A stretch of DNA of 58,823 nucleotides from Phycisphaerae bacterium (lineage in GTDB: Bacteria; Planctomycetota; Phycisphaerae; Phycisphaerales; SM1A02), in NCBI GenBank assembly GCA_002862305.1, contig PKCS01000064.1, positions 1 through 58,823 on the forward strand. Direction: 5' to 3'. Each line of letters starts with the position of its first letter. Position 1 is the stretch's first letter. The notes below the pieces were generated by a model. It saw only the letters and a list, made by a program, of their open reading frames with translations. It was not told where the DNA came from and searched no databases. Shown in pieces: positions 34,991 to 43,390 of the stretch. Both the position numbers and the translations under genes were made by a program.

Positions 34991-35926
34991 ATGCTGCAGA
35001 TGGTCCTGATGTCCTTCCTCCTTCCCGCGCTCGCCGGTGCGGGGGTCCTGGCCCTCTGCTGGCTCGCGCCCCCGATCCGACGGCAGCGCTGGCTGGCGTC
35101 CAGCTGCTTCGGCATCGCCCTGGGCGGGGGACTCGCCCTGAGCTACCTCTCGGAGATCGGCGGTCCCAGCTTCCCCCCGCCCCGCAGCGAGGGCTGGATC
35201 ATGCTCGCGGCGCTGGCCTCGATGCCCTTCGCGCTGCTGCTCGGATTCACCGACAAGCGGGAGTTCCCCTGGGTGGAGCTCACCGGGCTCTGCACCGGGG
35301 TGGTGGTCGGGCTGATGCCGGTGATCTCCGGCACCGAGACCCTGCCCGGCGTTCCCAAGCCGCTCTTCCCCGACATGGGCATCGTCTCCCACGCGATCCT
35401 CGCACTGGAGCTCGCCTTCGGGATCATCGTCGTCATCCGGCTGGCCCAGGTCCGCACCGGCGCCACCCTGCCCACCGCCTTCGCGATCTGCTTCACCGGG
35501 GCCTCCGCCTGTTCGATGGCGTCCGGCTGGATCTCCCTCTCGGTCATGTTCGGGGTGCTCGGGGCGATCTGCGGGGCCGCGATGCTGTTCGCCCGGTTCT
35601 CGGGGGGACCGAGCATCGGTCGCGGGGGTGCGGCGGTCGCCGCCGGGTTGCTGGTCTTCCTGTCCACCGCCTGCTGGTACAAGTCCTCCCCGCCCCCCGA
35701 GGTCACCTGGTGGGTGTGGATGCTGGTCGCGGGCGCGCCGTTGCTGCTGCTCCCGCTGGAGAATCGACTGGTCGAGCGCATGCCCGCCGTCGGCGCCTAC
35801 TGGCTTCGGGTGGTGGTGGTCGCGGCACCGGTGGTCTGGGTGCTGGTCCGCGTGGCCCCCACGATCATCGGCGAGACCGGGAGCGGCACCGACGAGATGG
35901 ACGAGATGATGAAGATGTACCAGTGA
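34991..35926 (+). CDS. multi-pass membrane protein of unknown function
   Basis: A 311-residue protein with about nine or ten hydrophobic helices spread evenly over its length (for example LALCWLAPPI near the N-terminus, FGIIVVIRLAQVRTGATLPT, GAAVAAGLLVFLSTACWYKS, LRVVVVAAPVVWVLVRV at the end) and a short acidic, methionine-containing tail (DEMDEMMKMYQ). No transporter motif is recognised. GGGAG lies six bases before the ATG. It follows the YceI gene closely in the same direction and ends convergently with the KefB-like antiporter gene. It could be a planctomycete-specific membrane protein; function unknown. Confidence 0.6.
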   Translation: MLQMVLMSFLLPALAGAGVLALCWLAPPIRRQRWLASSCFGIALGGGLALSYLSEIGGPSFPPPRSEGWIMLAALASMPFALLLGFTDKREFPWVELTGLCTGVVVGLMPVISGTETLPGVPKPLFPDMGIVSHAILALELAFGIIVVIRLAQVRTGATLPTAFAICFTGASACSMASGWISLSVMFGVLGAICGAAMLFARFSGGPSIGRGGAAVAAGLLVFLSTACWYKSSPPPEVTWWVWMLVAGAPLLLLPLENRLVERMPAVGAYWLRVVVVAAPVVWVLVRVAPTIIGETGSGTDEMDEMMKMYQ

Positions 35927-35942
35927 GCCCCGGGGCGGGTGC

Positions 35943-37721
35943 TCACCCCGCGGTCCCGTGGTCCCCGGCTCCCTCGCGGTCGGATGATTCGTCCGCGAGC
36001 GCCCCGTCCTCGTGTTCATCCTCGGGTTCGTCCTCGTCCTCGTCCGGCACCAGGATCGAGACCACCATCGAGCCCAGCAGGGTCCCGACCACGCCCTCCT
36101 CCGAGACCACGTGGTCCGCGCCCGCCATCTCGAAGATCTCCACGTACTTCCGGAACCGCACCCGGGCGCAGATGATGAGCTCCGGGGCGATCACCCTCGC
36201 GTGCTCGATGGTCGCGAGGGCGGTCTCCGGATCGGGGATGGTGACCACCAGCGCGCGCGCGGAGGCGAGGTCCGCGTGCTCGAGGTTCTCCCGCTGCGAG
36301 CAGTTCCCGATCATCGCGACGCTGCCCTGCTCGCGGGCGTTCTCCACCAGCCGCGGGTTCAGGTCGAGGACGAAGGTCTCGATCTGCGCGAGGTGCAGGG
36401 TCTTGGTGGTCTCCTCGCCCGCCGGTCCGTAGCCGCCGATCACCACGTGCCCGCTGCGCCGGCGGGGAACCTCCTCGGGATCCATCGAGTCCTTCAGCCG
36501 GAACCCGATCGAACGGAGTCCCGACTCCACCGCGATCCCGATGGGCTTCGAGTACACGATGAGCAGGGGGGTGAGCATCAGGCTGAGGACCGTCGCGGAG
36601 ACGCCCATCTGGAACCCGTCGTACTGGAGCAGGTCCCGGGCGAGGGCGATGCTCAGGATCACGAAGGAGAACTCCCCGATCTGCGCGAGGCAGAGCCCCA
36701 CCCGCACCCCGCGGCTGATCCGGCTCCCCATCAGCACCAGGATGCTCGCGATGATGAAGGTCTTGAGCAGGATCCCGGTGGCGGTGAAGAGGATCACCCA
36801 CACCCAGTTGAAGTCGCTGAACACCCAGCCGAGGTCCGCGAGGAGTCCCACCGACGCGAAGAACAGGGTGAGGAACACCGCCTTCCAGGCCTGCACGTCC
36901 GCCCGGAGCTGGTGGGCGAATTCCGTGCGGGCCAGTCCGATCCCCGCCACGAACGCCCCGAGTTCCGCGGAGAGGCCCACCGCGTGGCTCGCCCAGGCGG
37001 CGGTCAGCGCGGAGCCCAGCGCGATGATGACCGGGAAGTCGCGGTTCCGGCGGAAGACCGTGGAACCCAGCATCTTCGGCAGCATCAGCACCGTGGCGAA
37101 GAGCAGGGTCCCGAGGGTCACCAGCAGGAAGATGTCGGTGGTCTGGCTGGCCTCCACCGCCTCCTCCGGCACCTCGTCGAGGCTCGAGGTGCCCAGCATG
37201 CTGATGATGATGATCATCGGCACCACCGCGAGGTCCTGCAGCAGCAGGACCGACAGGGCGTCGCGCCCGTGCGGGGCCTCCAGCTCGTGGCGGTCGCCCA
37301 GCACCCGCGCGGCCACCGCGGTGCTGCTCATGGTCACGCAGCAGGCCGCCGCGAAGACGGTGGGGAGCCCGAAGTTCCCGCCGGCGTTCAGCAGCCAGAT
37401 CACCGGCATCACCAGCAGCACCGTGAAGACCACCTGGCAGATGCCCAGCACCCCGCCCCGGACCCCGAACAGCTTCAGCTTCCCGGGGGTGATCTCGAGC
37501 CCGATGGTGAACAGCAGCAGCGACACCCCGAGCTCCGCCATCACCGCGAACGCCTCGGGGTTCCGCTGCACCCCGACCAGCTCCAGCACGCTGGGCCCCA
37601 CCAGCATCCCCGCGACGAGGTAGCCGACCACCGCGTTGATCTTGAAGCGTTCCAGGATCGCCGCGACCGAGATCGCGCTCACCAGCAGGAACAGGAATTC
37701 TCCCAGCAGTCTCCAGTCCAT
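35943..37721 (-). CDS. KefB/CPA2-type cation:proton antiporter with TrkA-N domain
   Basis: A 592-residue antiporter. Residues about 1-385 form the Na+/H+ exchanger membrane domain of about 12 helices, with INAVVGYLVAGMLVGPSVLE near the start and LSVLLLQDLAVVPMIIIISM near 160. From about 420 a TrkA-N/RCK domain follows (HVVIGGYGPAGEETTKTLHL) that binds NAD(H) and gates transport. The tail is very acidic (DEDEDEPEDEHEDG). The protein probably exchanges K+ or Na+ for protons. A TAGGCT hexamer ends exactly six bases before the ATG, with no Shine-Dalgarno sequence, so the transcript is predicted to be leaderless. No glutathione-gating subunit (KefF/KefG) is nearby, and the KefB name is a family label only. 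Confidence 0.9.
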   Translation of the reverse strand: MDWRLLGEFLFLLVSAISVAAILERFKINAVVGYLVAGMLVGPSVLELVGVQRNPEAFAVMAELGVSLLLFTIGLEITPGKLKLFGVRGGVLGICQVVFTVLLVMPVIWLLNAGGNFGLPTVFAAACCVTMSSTAVAARVLGDRHELEAPHGRDALSVLLLQDLAVVPMIIIISMLGTSSLDEVPEEAVEASQTTDIFLLVTLGTLLFATVLMLPKMLGSTVFRRNRDFPVIIALGSALTAAWASHAVGLSAELGAFVAGIGLARTEFAHQLRADVQAWKAVFLTLFFASVGLLADLGWVFSDFNWVWVILFTATGILLKTFIIASILVLMGSRISRGVRVGLCLAQIGEFSFVILSIALARDLLQYDGFQMGVSATVLSLMLTPLLIVYSKPIGIAVESGLRSIGFRLKDSMDPEEVPRRRSGHVVIGGYGPAGEETTKTLHLAQIETFVLDLNPRLVENAREQGSVAMIGNCSQRENLEHADLASARALVVTIPDPETALATIEHARVIAPELIICARVRFRKYVEIFEMAGADHVVSEEGVVGTLLGSMVVSILVPDEDEDEPEDEHEDGALADESSDREGAGDHGTAG

Positions 37722-37727
37722 CGGGGC

Positions 37728-37733
37728 AGCCTA
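37728..37733 (-). promoter_or_regulatory. candidate -10 element TAGGCT giving a leaderless antiporter transcript
   Basis: GGTAGGCT on the minus strand ends exactly six bases before the ATG at 37721; the gap GCCCCG has no ribosome site. Confidence 0.5.
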
Positions 37734-37771
37734 CCCCACCAGCCCGGCGGCTGCGCGCGGCCCGGATCCGT

Positions 37772-39037
37772 TCAGTCGGCCTCGAGCACCCGGTCGATCA
37801 TCCTCGCCCGGGCCAGCAGCGCCTCGTCACCGCCGACCCGACCCGACAGCTGGACCCCCATCGGGAGGCCGTCCGCGTTCCGTCCCGCGGGCAGCGAGAC
37901 GGTGGGGACCCCGGCCGCGGTCCACGGTGCGTTGAGGGCGCCGTTGCCGGTCGAGTCCAGGCCGAGCGGCGCGGGGCCCGGCGCTCCGGGCGCGATCCAC
38001 AGGTCGATGCCGCGCTCGTCCATCGCGGCCTCCAGGTCGCCGCGAAGTCGCCCGGGGTGTTCCCGGGCCTCGGCCAGGCGTCGCTCGTCCACCTCCCCGG
38101 CCCGGTCGAGGAGGGTCCGGGTGATCGCGTGGTAGCGTCGCTCGTGCTCCGCGCGCCAGCTGCGGTGGACCGCCTCCGCCTCGACCGCCATGAGGTCGAG
38201 GTGCCGCTCGAGCAGTGCGTCGAACCCGGAGAGCAGGTCGGTCCGCACCACCTCGAAGCCCATCGACTCCAGCAGGCTGAGCACCATCCCGAAGTGCGTC
38301 CGGCCCGAATCCTCCGCGTGCGCGAGGTAGTCCTCGCCGGGGACCCCGATCCTCGGTCGATCATCGACCTCCCCCGGCGCCCAGTCCCCGACCATGGTCG
38401 CCACCACCGCCTCCACCACCCCGAGGTCTCGACCCAGGCAGCCCACGTGGTCCAGGGTCGGTGCCAGCGCCACGGTGCCGGCGTCCGGGACCCGTCCCTT
38501 GCTCGGCTTCATCGCGTGGACCCCGCAGAAGGCCGCGGGTCGCATCAGGGAGCCGACGGTCTGGGTGCCCAGCGCCGCGTCGCACAGTCCCGCCGCGACC
38601 CCCGCCGCGGACCCGCTGCTCGAGCCCCCGGGGGTGTGGTCGGGATCGTGCGGGTTCCGGGTGGGACCCGGTGCGAGGTAGGCGAACTCGGTGGTCACGG
38701 TCTTGCCCACCACCAGCGCGCCGGCCTCCCGGAGGCGGCGCACGCACGGCGCCTCGGGTCCGGCGAACAGTTCCGGGGGAAGGGAGGTGCCGGCACGCGT
38801 CGGCAGGCCCTCGACGTTGATGATGTCCTTGACCCCGACGGCCAGGCCGAAGAGCGGGGGGCGCACCGAGTCCTCCGGGAACCGACGTTCGAGGTCGCGG
38901 GCCTCGCGCCGCAGTCGTTCGAATCGCCCCGGCTCCTCGACGAACGCGTGGACGAGTCCCTCGCGGGCCTCGAAGGCGGCCTCCACTCGCTGCAGCACGT
39001 CCTCGATCGATTGGTCCGGGGTCCGCTCGTGGTCCAT
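37772..39037 (-). CDS. amidase signature enzyme
   Basis: A 421-residue member of the amidase signature family (GatA, fatty-acid amide hydrolase, amidohydrolases). The catalytic lysine is in LAVGVKDIINVEG near residue 67, the cis-serine in TPGGSSSGSAAGVAAG near 145, and the nucleophile serine in the QTVGSLMRPAAFCGV region near 168. In most relatives that last motif reads D-T-G-G-S; here it reads Q-T-V-G-S, a change beside the nucleophile. The C-terminal part is shorter than in GatA and no gatB/gatC genes are adjacent, so this is likely a free amidase. The substrate is unknown. A TACGAT hexamer ends exactly six bases before the ATG, which settles the start and suggests a leaderless transcript. 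Confidence 0.85.
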   Translation of the reverse strand: MDHERTPDQSIEDVLQRVEAAFEAREGLVHAFVEEPGRFERLRREARDLERRFPEDSVRPPLFGLAVGVKDIINVEGLPTRAGTSLPPELFAGPEAPCVRRLREAGALVVGKTVTTEFAYLAPGPTRNPHDPDHTPGGSSSGSAAGVAAGLCDAALGTQTVGSLMRPAAFCGVHAMKPSKGRVPDAGTVALAPTLDHVGCLGRDLGVVEAVVATMVGDWAPGEVDDRPRIGVPGEDYLAHAEDSGRTHFGMVLSLLESMGFEVVRTDLLSGFDALLERHLDLMAVEAEAVHRSWRAEHERRYHAITRTLLDRAGEVDERRLAEAREHPGRLRGDLEAAMDERGIDLWIAPGAPGPAPLGLDSTGNGALNAPWTAAGVPTVSLPAGRNADGLPMGVQLSGRVGGDEALLARARMIDRVLEAD

Positions 39038-39043
39038 GCCCCG

Positions 39044-39049
39044 ATCGTA
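39044..39049 (-). promoter_or_regulatory. candidate -10 element TACGAT giving a leaderless amidase transcript
   Basis: GCTACGAT on the minus strand ends exactly six bases before the ATG at 39037, with no Shine-Dalgarno sequence. Confidence 0.5.
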
Positions 39050-39112
39050 GCGACTCCGGGTGGCGGCGCAGCCTGATCGCGGGGCGGGGCGGTTGCCCCG
39101 GTGGATTCCCGG

Positions 39113-39118
39113 TACCAT
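39113..39118 (+). promoter_or_regulatory. candidate -10 element TACCAT for the chaA-like gene
   Basis: GGTACCAT lies 26 bases before the ATG at 39144; TTGCCC upstream is only 14 bases away. The leader has a weak CGGAG. Confidence 0.4.
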
Positions 39119-39143
39119 CGGTCCACCCACGGAGCCCGACCGG

Positions 39144-40244
39144 ATGACACCAGCACAGAAGCGGGAACTACTCAAGGACTGGCCGCTGGTCTTCAGCTAC
39201 CTGTCGCTGCTCGCGGTGCTGACCGTCGCCTCCGACCTCTTCGTGGACATCAGTTCCAACCTCGCGATCGGCCTGCTCTTCTCCTGGCTCTTCGTGGTGA
39301 TCCTGCTGGCGGCCTTCAGCGTGGTCCACCACGCCGAATGCCTCGCCCAGAAGCTGGGGGAGCCCTACGGCACCCTCATCCTGACCCTCTCCGTGATCGG
39401 GCTGGAGGTGCTGATGATCGTCACGGTGATGATCACCAAGGACGAGAACCCGACCATGGCCCGGGACACCATGTACGGGGTCCTGATGATCGTGCTCAAC
39501 GCGCTCTTCGGGATCGCGGTGGTGGTGGGCGCGCTGCGACACAAGATCCAGGCCTTCAACCTCGACAGCTCCGAGGCGTTCCTCGGCGGGATCATCGCGC
39601 TGGTCGGGCTGGGCCTGATCATGCCCGCCTTCGTCCCCGCCGACGGGCTCTTCGTGTTCGACGTCTACCTGATGGCCGGCTGCCTGGTCTTCTACGGCCT
39701 GTTCATCTGGGTGCAGACCAAGGAGCATCGCGGGTTCTTCGTCTACGACAACCCCGAGGACCCCTCCGACGAGCACGGCCATCCGGATTCCCCGTTCGGG
39801 GTGTGGTACCACGTGGCGCTGCTGGTGCTGACGCTGGTCCCGCTGGTGGTCCTCGCCAAGCAGCTCTCGGTGGTGCTGGCGGTGGGGGTCGAGACCATCG
39901 GCGCCCCGGAGGCCCTGGTGGGGCTGGTGGTGGCGATCCTGATCCTCGCCCCGGAGGGCCTCGCCGCGATCTCCGCCGCGCGGCACAACAACCTCCAGCG
40001 GGCGGTGAACATCTGCCTGGGGTCCGCGCTCGCGACCATCGGGCTCACCATCCCCTCGGTGCTCGTGATCTCCCTGATCATCAACCAGGACATCGTCCTC
40101 GGGCTGGATCCGATCGAGATCGTGCTCATCGTCCTCAGCATCCTGGTGCTGATGGTCAACCTCAAGCAGGGCCAGACCAACGTCTTCAAGGGGATCATCC
40201 ACCTGCTCCTCTTCGCGAGCTACTGCGTCTTCATCTTCATCTGA
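39144..40244 (+). CDS. chaA: ChaA-type sodium/calcium:proton antiporter
   Basis: A 366-residue membrane protein, the same length as E. coli ChaA, with about 11 hydrophobic helices. Both alpha-repeats carry the signature acidic residues: VVHHAECLAQKLGEPYGTLI near residue 54 and LAPEGLAAISAARHNNLQRA near 272. RDTMYGVLMIVLNALFG and FFVYDNPEDPSDEHGH also match the family. It exchanges Na+, K+ or Ca2+ for protons and helps alkaline pH tolerance, as expected in a marine organism. The TIGR00266-type gene follows after 45 bases. It is divergent from the amidase and, with the KefB-like antiporter nearby, makes this a small ion-homeostasis cluster. Confidence 0.9.
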   Translation: MTPAQKRELLKDWPLVFSYLSLLAVLTVASDLFVDISSNLAIGLLFSWLFVVILLAAFSVVHHAECLAQKLGEPYGTLILTLSVIGLEVLMIVTVMITKDENPTMARDTMYGVLMIVLNALFGIAVVVGALRHKIQAFNLDSSEAFLGGIIALVGLGLIMPAFVPADGLFVFDVYLMAGCLVFYGLFIWVQTKEHRGFFVYDNPEDPSDEHGHPDSPFGVWYHVALLVLTLVPLVVLAKQLSVVLAVGVETIGAPEALVGLVVAILILAPEGLAAISAARHNNLQRAVNICLGSALATIGLTIPSVLVISLIINQDIVLGLDPIEIVLIVLSILVLMVNLKQGQTNVFKGIIHLLLFASYCVFIFI

Positions 40245-40289
40245 TCCATCCGATCGGTCGCCCGTCCGGCATCGGGCCAGGAGCCACCC

Positions 40290-40997
40290 ATGACCCAGTT
40301 CGAGATCCTCGGCAGCACGGATCCCTTCCTCAAGGTCCACTTCTCGCAGGGGGAGTCGATCTTCGCCGAGGGGGGGGCGATGGCGGCGATGGACGACGTG
40401 ATCGACCTCACCGGCAGGGCCCGGGGCGGCATGCTGAAGTCGATCGCGCGGGCGGCGGTCACCGGTGAGTCGTTCTTCATGCAGGAAGCGACCGCCGAGC
40501 GCGGTCCCGGTTCGATGCTCCTCGCCCCCGGCTACCCCGGGGAGGTGCGGGTGCTCGAGCTCGACTCCGATTCCTGGAGCCTCACCGACGGCGCGTTCCT
40601 CTGCGCGGACCACGACCTGGAGATCGCCACCCGTCGCAACAAGTCGATCAGCGCCTCGTTCTTCGGGGGGACCGGGGGGTTCTTCATCATGACCGTCTCG
40701 GGGACCGGGAAGCTCGCGGTCTCCGCCATCGGGGCGATCCAGGAGATGGCGGTCCCGCCCGACGGCGAGCTGGTCGTGGACAGCGGCCACGTGGTCGCCT
40801 GGCCGAGCACCCTGGAGATGAAGGCCTCCCTCACCACCAAGCAGGGCTCGGGACTCCTGGGGAAGGTGGTCGGTTCGGTGAAGACCGGGGAGGGCGTGGT
40901 GCTCCGCTTCCGCGGCAACGGGCGGGTGCTGGTCTCCTCGCGCGCCCAGCCCGCGTTCATCGGCTGGCTCTCGTCGCGGCTGCCCGGGAAGGGGTGA
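40290..40997 (+). CDS. TIGR00266/AIM24-family protein
   Basis: A 235-residue beta-rich protein of the TIGR00266 (AIM24) family. Family features include the N-terminal PFLKVHFSQGESIFAEGGAM, LLAPGYPGEVRVLEL near residue 77, and ASFFGGTGGFFIMTVSGTGK near 123, followed by VDSGHVVAWPSTLEM. It has no signal or membrane segment. Its role in bacteria is not known; the mitochondrial relative AIM24 affects inner-membrane organisation. CAGGAG lies seven bases before the ATG. It is downstream of the chaA-like gene in the same direction and convergent with zwf, with a strong hairpin between their ends. Confidence 0.85.
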   Translation: MTQFEILGSTDPFLKVHFSQGESIFAEGGAMAAMDDVIDLTGRARGGMLKSIARAAVTGESFFMQEATAERGPGSMLLAPGYPGEVRVLELDSDSWSLTDGAFLCADHDLEIATRRNKSISASFFGGTGGFFIMTVSGTGKLAVSAIGAIQEMAVPPDGELVVDSGHVVAWPSTLEMKASLTTKQGSGLLGKVVGSVKTGEGVVLRFRGNGRVLVSSRAQPAFIGWLSSRLPGKG

Positions 40998-41024
40998 TCC
41001 CGCCCCCCGGGCCTGCCCGGGATC
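40996..41024. terminator. nested hairpin between convergent TIGR00266 gene and zwf
   Basis: GATCCCG (40996-41002) pairs with CGGGATC (41018-41024). Within and overlapping it, CCCGGG-CCTG-CCCGGG (41006-41021) forms an alternative inner stem. Both convergent genes end within about ten bases. There is no T-tract, so it may act as a bidirectional or Rho-independent-like terminator; not proved. Confidence 0.5.
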
Positions 41025-41030
41025 GTGGAC

Positions 41031-42488
41031 TCAGGCGGGGTGGTCCGACTTGCTGCCCACCGGCTCGATCCAGCCGCCGTAGGGCGCGATCAGTTCTTCC
41101 GCTTCCCTGGGTCCCATGGTGCCGGGTGCGTACTCGATCACCGGGCTGGGGTGCTCGAGGATCTTCGACAGCGCCATCCAGGTCCCCTCGATGATCTGCT
41201 GGGTCGCGAACCGGGTGGCGATCCCCTGCAGCGCGTCGCCGAGCAGCTGCTCGTAGGGAAGTTTCTCCTCCCCAAGGGCCTCCGTGAAATCCACGTTCAG
41301 AACCACGGGCTTGGAGGCCATCTGGGAGCTGGGGTCCAGGGCCTGGACCCGCATCTGCACCCCGTCTTCGCCGTGCCCGAACCGGAAGCGCAGTCGGTTC
41401 CGTTCCGGCTGGGGGCAGCCGGTCTCCTTGAACAGCGGCAGGGGGGGACGCTTGTAGACCACCACCGCCTCGGTCGCGGTGCAGGCGAGGTTCTTGCCGG
41501 TGCGGATGAAGAAGGGGACCCCCGCCCATCGCCAGGAGTCGATGAAGAGCTTGATCGCCACGAAGGTCTCGGTGGTCGAGCCCTCCGCCACCCCCTTCAC
41601 GTCGTGGTACCCGGTGTACTGGCCGCGCACGCAGTCCGAGGGCTCCACCGGCCGCATGGACTCGAAGGCCTGCAGCTGCTGGGAGTGGATCGCCGCGGGG
41701 GTGGCCTTGGACGGGGGGTCCATCGAGAGCAGGCCGATGATCTGCATGATGTGGTTCTGGACCACGTCCTTCAGGGCCCCCACCCGGTCGTAGAAGGAGC
41801 CGCGGTCCGCGACGTCGAAGGACTCCGACATCGTGATCTGCACGCTCTCGATGTTCGCGCTGTTCCAGATCGGCTCGAACATGCGGTTGGAGAACCTCCA
41901 CACCATGATGTCCTGGATCGCGTTCTTCCCGAGGTAGTGGTCGATGCGGTAGATCTGCCGCTCCTCGAGCATCTTGGACAGCTCGCCGTAGAGCTCGACC
42001 GCCGACTGGTAGTCGTGGCCGAAGGGCTTCTCGATCACCACCCGGGCGTTGCGGGTCACCCCGACCTCGTGCAGCCCCTTGACCGCGGTGAGGAAGAGGC
42101 TGGGGGGGATCTCCAGGTAGAAGAGCGGTCGCTTGGCGTCCCCGAGCTTCTCCTTGACCGCCGCGTAGGTCTCCGGCTTGGTGTAGTCGCCCTGCACGTA
42201 GGTCATCCCGGCCGCCATCTTCTCCCAGACCTTCTCGTCGACCTCCTGCCCGCAGTCCTTGATCGACTGCAGCGCGTGCGCCCGGAACTCGTCGTCCGAC
42301 CAGTCGGTGAAGGCGACCCCGATGAAGGGGACGTCCAGGAGTCCCCGTTCCGCCAGGCGGTAGAGGGAGACGAAGGTCATCTTCTTGGCGAGGTCCCCCG
42401 ACACCCCGAAGCTCACGAGCGCGTCGCTCGGCTCCGGTGCGAGCTCGTCCCCCACGGTGCCGTCCTGAGTGTTCTGCATGGTCGTCAT
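41031..42488 (-). CDS. zwf: glucose-6-phosphate 1-dehydrogenase
   Basis: A 485-residue NADP-dependent dehydrogenase that oxidises glucose 6-phosphate to 6-phosphogluconolactone, the first step of the oxidative pentose phosphate pathway. The nucleotide-binding segment is SFGVSGDLAKKMTFVSLYRL near residue 26, the substrate-binding active site RIDHYLGKNAIQDIMVWRF near 180, and the EKPFGHD motif near 148. The length is normal. The start at 42488 has AGGAG six bases upstream; another in-frame ATG at 42479 exists. A TAGGAT hexamer about 43 bases upstream suggests a leadered transcript. Pathway partners (6-phosphogluconolactonase, gnd, opcA) are not nearby. Confidence 0.95.
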   Translation of the reverse strand: MTTMQNTQDGTVGDELAPEPSDALVSFGVSGDLAKKMTFVSLYRLAERGLLDVPFIGVAFTDWSDDEFRAHALQSIKDCGQEVDEKVWEKMAAGMTYVQGDYTKPETYAAVKEKLGDAKRPLFYLEIPPSLFLTAVKGLHEVGVTRNARVVIEKPFGHDYQSAVELYGELSKMLEERQIYRIDHYLGKNAIQDIMVWRFSNRMFEPIWNSANIESVQITMSESFDVADRGSFYDRVGALKDVVQNHIMQIIGLLSMDPPSKATPAAIHSQQLQAFESMRPVEPSDCVRGQYTGYHDVKGVAEGSTTETFVAIKLFIDSWRWAGVPFFIRTGKNLACTATEAVVVYKRPPLPLFKETGCPQPERNRLRFRFGHGEDGVQMRVQALDPSSQMASKPVVLNVDFTEALGEEKLPYEQLLGDALQGIATRFATQQIIEGTWMALSKILEHPSPVIEYAPGTMGPREAEELIAPYGGWIEPVGSKSDHPA

Positions 42489-42530
42489 CGACGTCTCCTG
42501 TTGGTCGTTGTTCCCGAGGTGCGGGTCGCG

Positions 42531-42536
42531 ATCCTA
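42531..42536 (-). promoter_or_regulatory. candidate -10 element TAGGAT for zwf
   Basis: GGTAGGAT on the minus strand lies about 43 bases before the zwf ATG; the leader carries CAGGAG. No convincing -35. Confidence 0.45.
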
Positions 42537-42609
42537 CCAGAATCACCGTGGGTGCAGGCCCCGTTCCGGAGCGCCGTGCGGGCCCCGCGGGGGAGTCGAT
42601 CGCAGCTGC

Positions 42610-42615
42610 TACCAT
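42610..42615 (+). promoter_or_regulatory. candidate -10 element TACCAT before the amidotransferase-like gene
   Basis: GCTACCAT ends nine bases before the ATG at 42625, with no Shine-Dalgarno sequence between. Confidence 0.45.
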
Positions 42616-42624
42616 GCACGCAGC

Positions 42625-43353
42625 ATGAGCGACAGGGCGACATTCAAGGTGTTCCTCATCCAGGTCCGGGCGGACAACGTCGCCTCCCTGCACGAGCGCG
42701 AGTGCATCATGGAGGTCGCCGGCCTCGGTCCCGACCAGGTCGACTTCGTCAACCTCGCCACCCAGCCCCTCGGTCCCGAGGAACGGTACGCGGACGCGGA
42801 CCTGGTCATGATCGGCGGGTCCGCCTCCCATTCCGTGGTCAACGACGATCCCTTCACCGAGGAACTGGTCGCCACCGTCCGACGCATCGTCGACCGCCGG
42901 CAGCCGCTGCTCGGTTCCTGCTGGGGGCACCAGTTCATCGCCCGCGCCCTCGGGGGCGAGGTGGTCACCGACGTGGCCCGCGCGGAGGTCGGCCTCGTGG
43001 AGGTGCAGGCCACCCCGGCCGGTCGCGCGGACCCGGTCTTCGGCGCACTGCCCGAACGCTACCCCGTGCTCATGGGCCACCACGACCACGTGGTCCGGCT
43101 TCCCGCCGGCTGCCAGGAGCTCGCCTTCTCCGGGACCTGCCGCAACCAGGCCTTCACCCTCGAGGGACACCCGGTCTACGGGACCCAGTTCCACTGCGAG
43201 CTGCTCCCCGAGCAGCTGGTGGCACGACTCACCATGTTCCGCCAGTACATGCCCGACGACGACGAGTTCGAGGCGCTCAAGGCCGCGATGCGTCCCACCC
43301 CGGACGCCGGGCGGATCATGGGCCGACTCATCGACCTGATCAGGGACGCCTGA
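42625..43353 (+). CDS. class I glutamine amidotransferase-like protein
   Basis: A 242-residue single-domain GATase1. The nucleophile elbow is GSCWGHQFIARALGG near residue 94, and the catalytic His-Glu pair is in GTQFHCELLPEQL near 190. It has no synthetase domain, so it may hydrolyse gamma-glutamyl bonds itself (as PuuD does), or feed ammonia to a partner. The neighbouring gene, 37 bases downstream in the same direction, encodes a GCS2-family ligase fused to CBS domains, and the pair looks like one operon. Free-standing GATases of this type are often annotated as GMP-synthase-like, without evidence. ATG 42625 was chosen because it gives the full fold and a TACCAT hexamer lies nine bases before. 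Confidence 0.85.
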   Translation: MSDRATFKVFLIQVRADNVASLHERECIMEVAGLGPDQVDFVNLATQPLGPEERYADADLVMIGGSASHSVVNDDPFTEELVATVRRIVDRRQPLLGSCWGHQFIARALGGEVVTDVARAEVGLVEVQATPAGRADPVFGALPERYPVLMGHHDHVVRLPAGCQELAFSGTCRNQAFTLEGHPVYGTQFHCELLPEQLVARLTMFRQYMPDDDEFEALKAAMRPTPDAGRIMGRLIDLIRDA

Positions 43354-43390
43354 CGCCGCCGACCCCCGGCCGAGGCCGGAGAGGAGCCGC

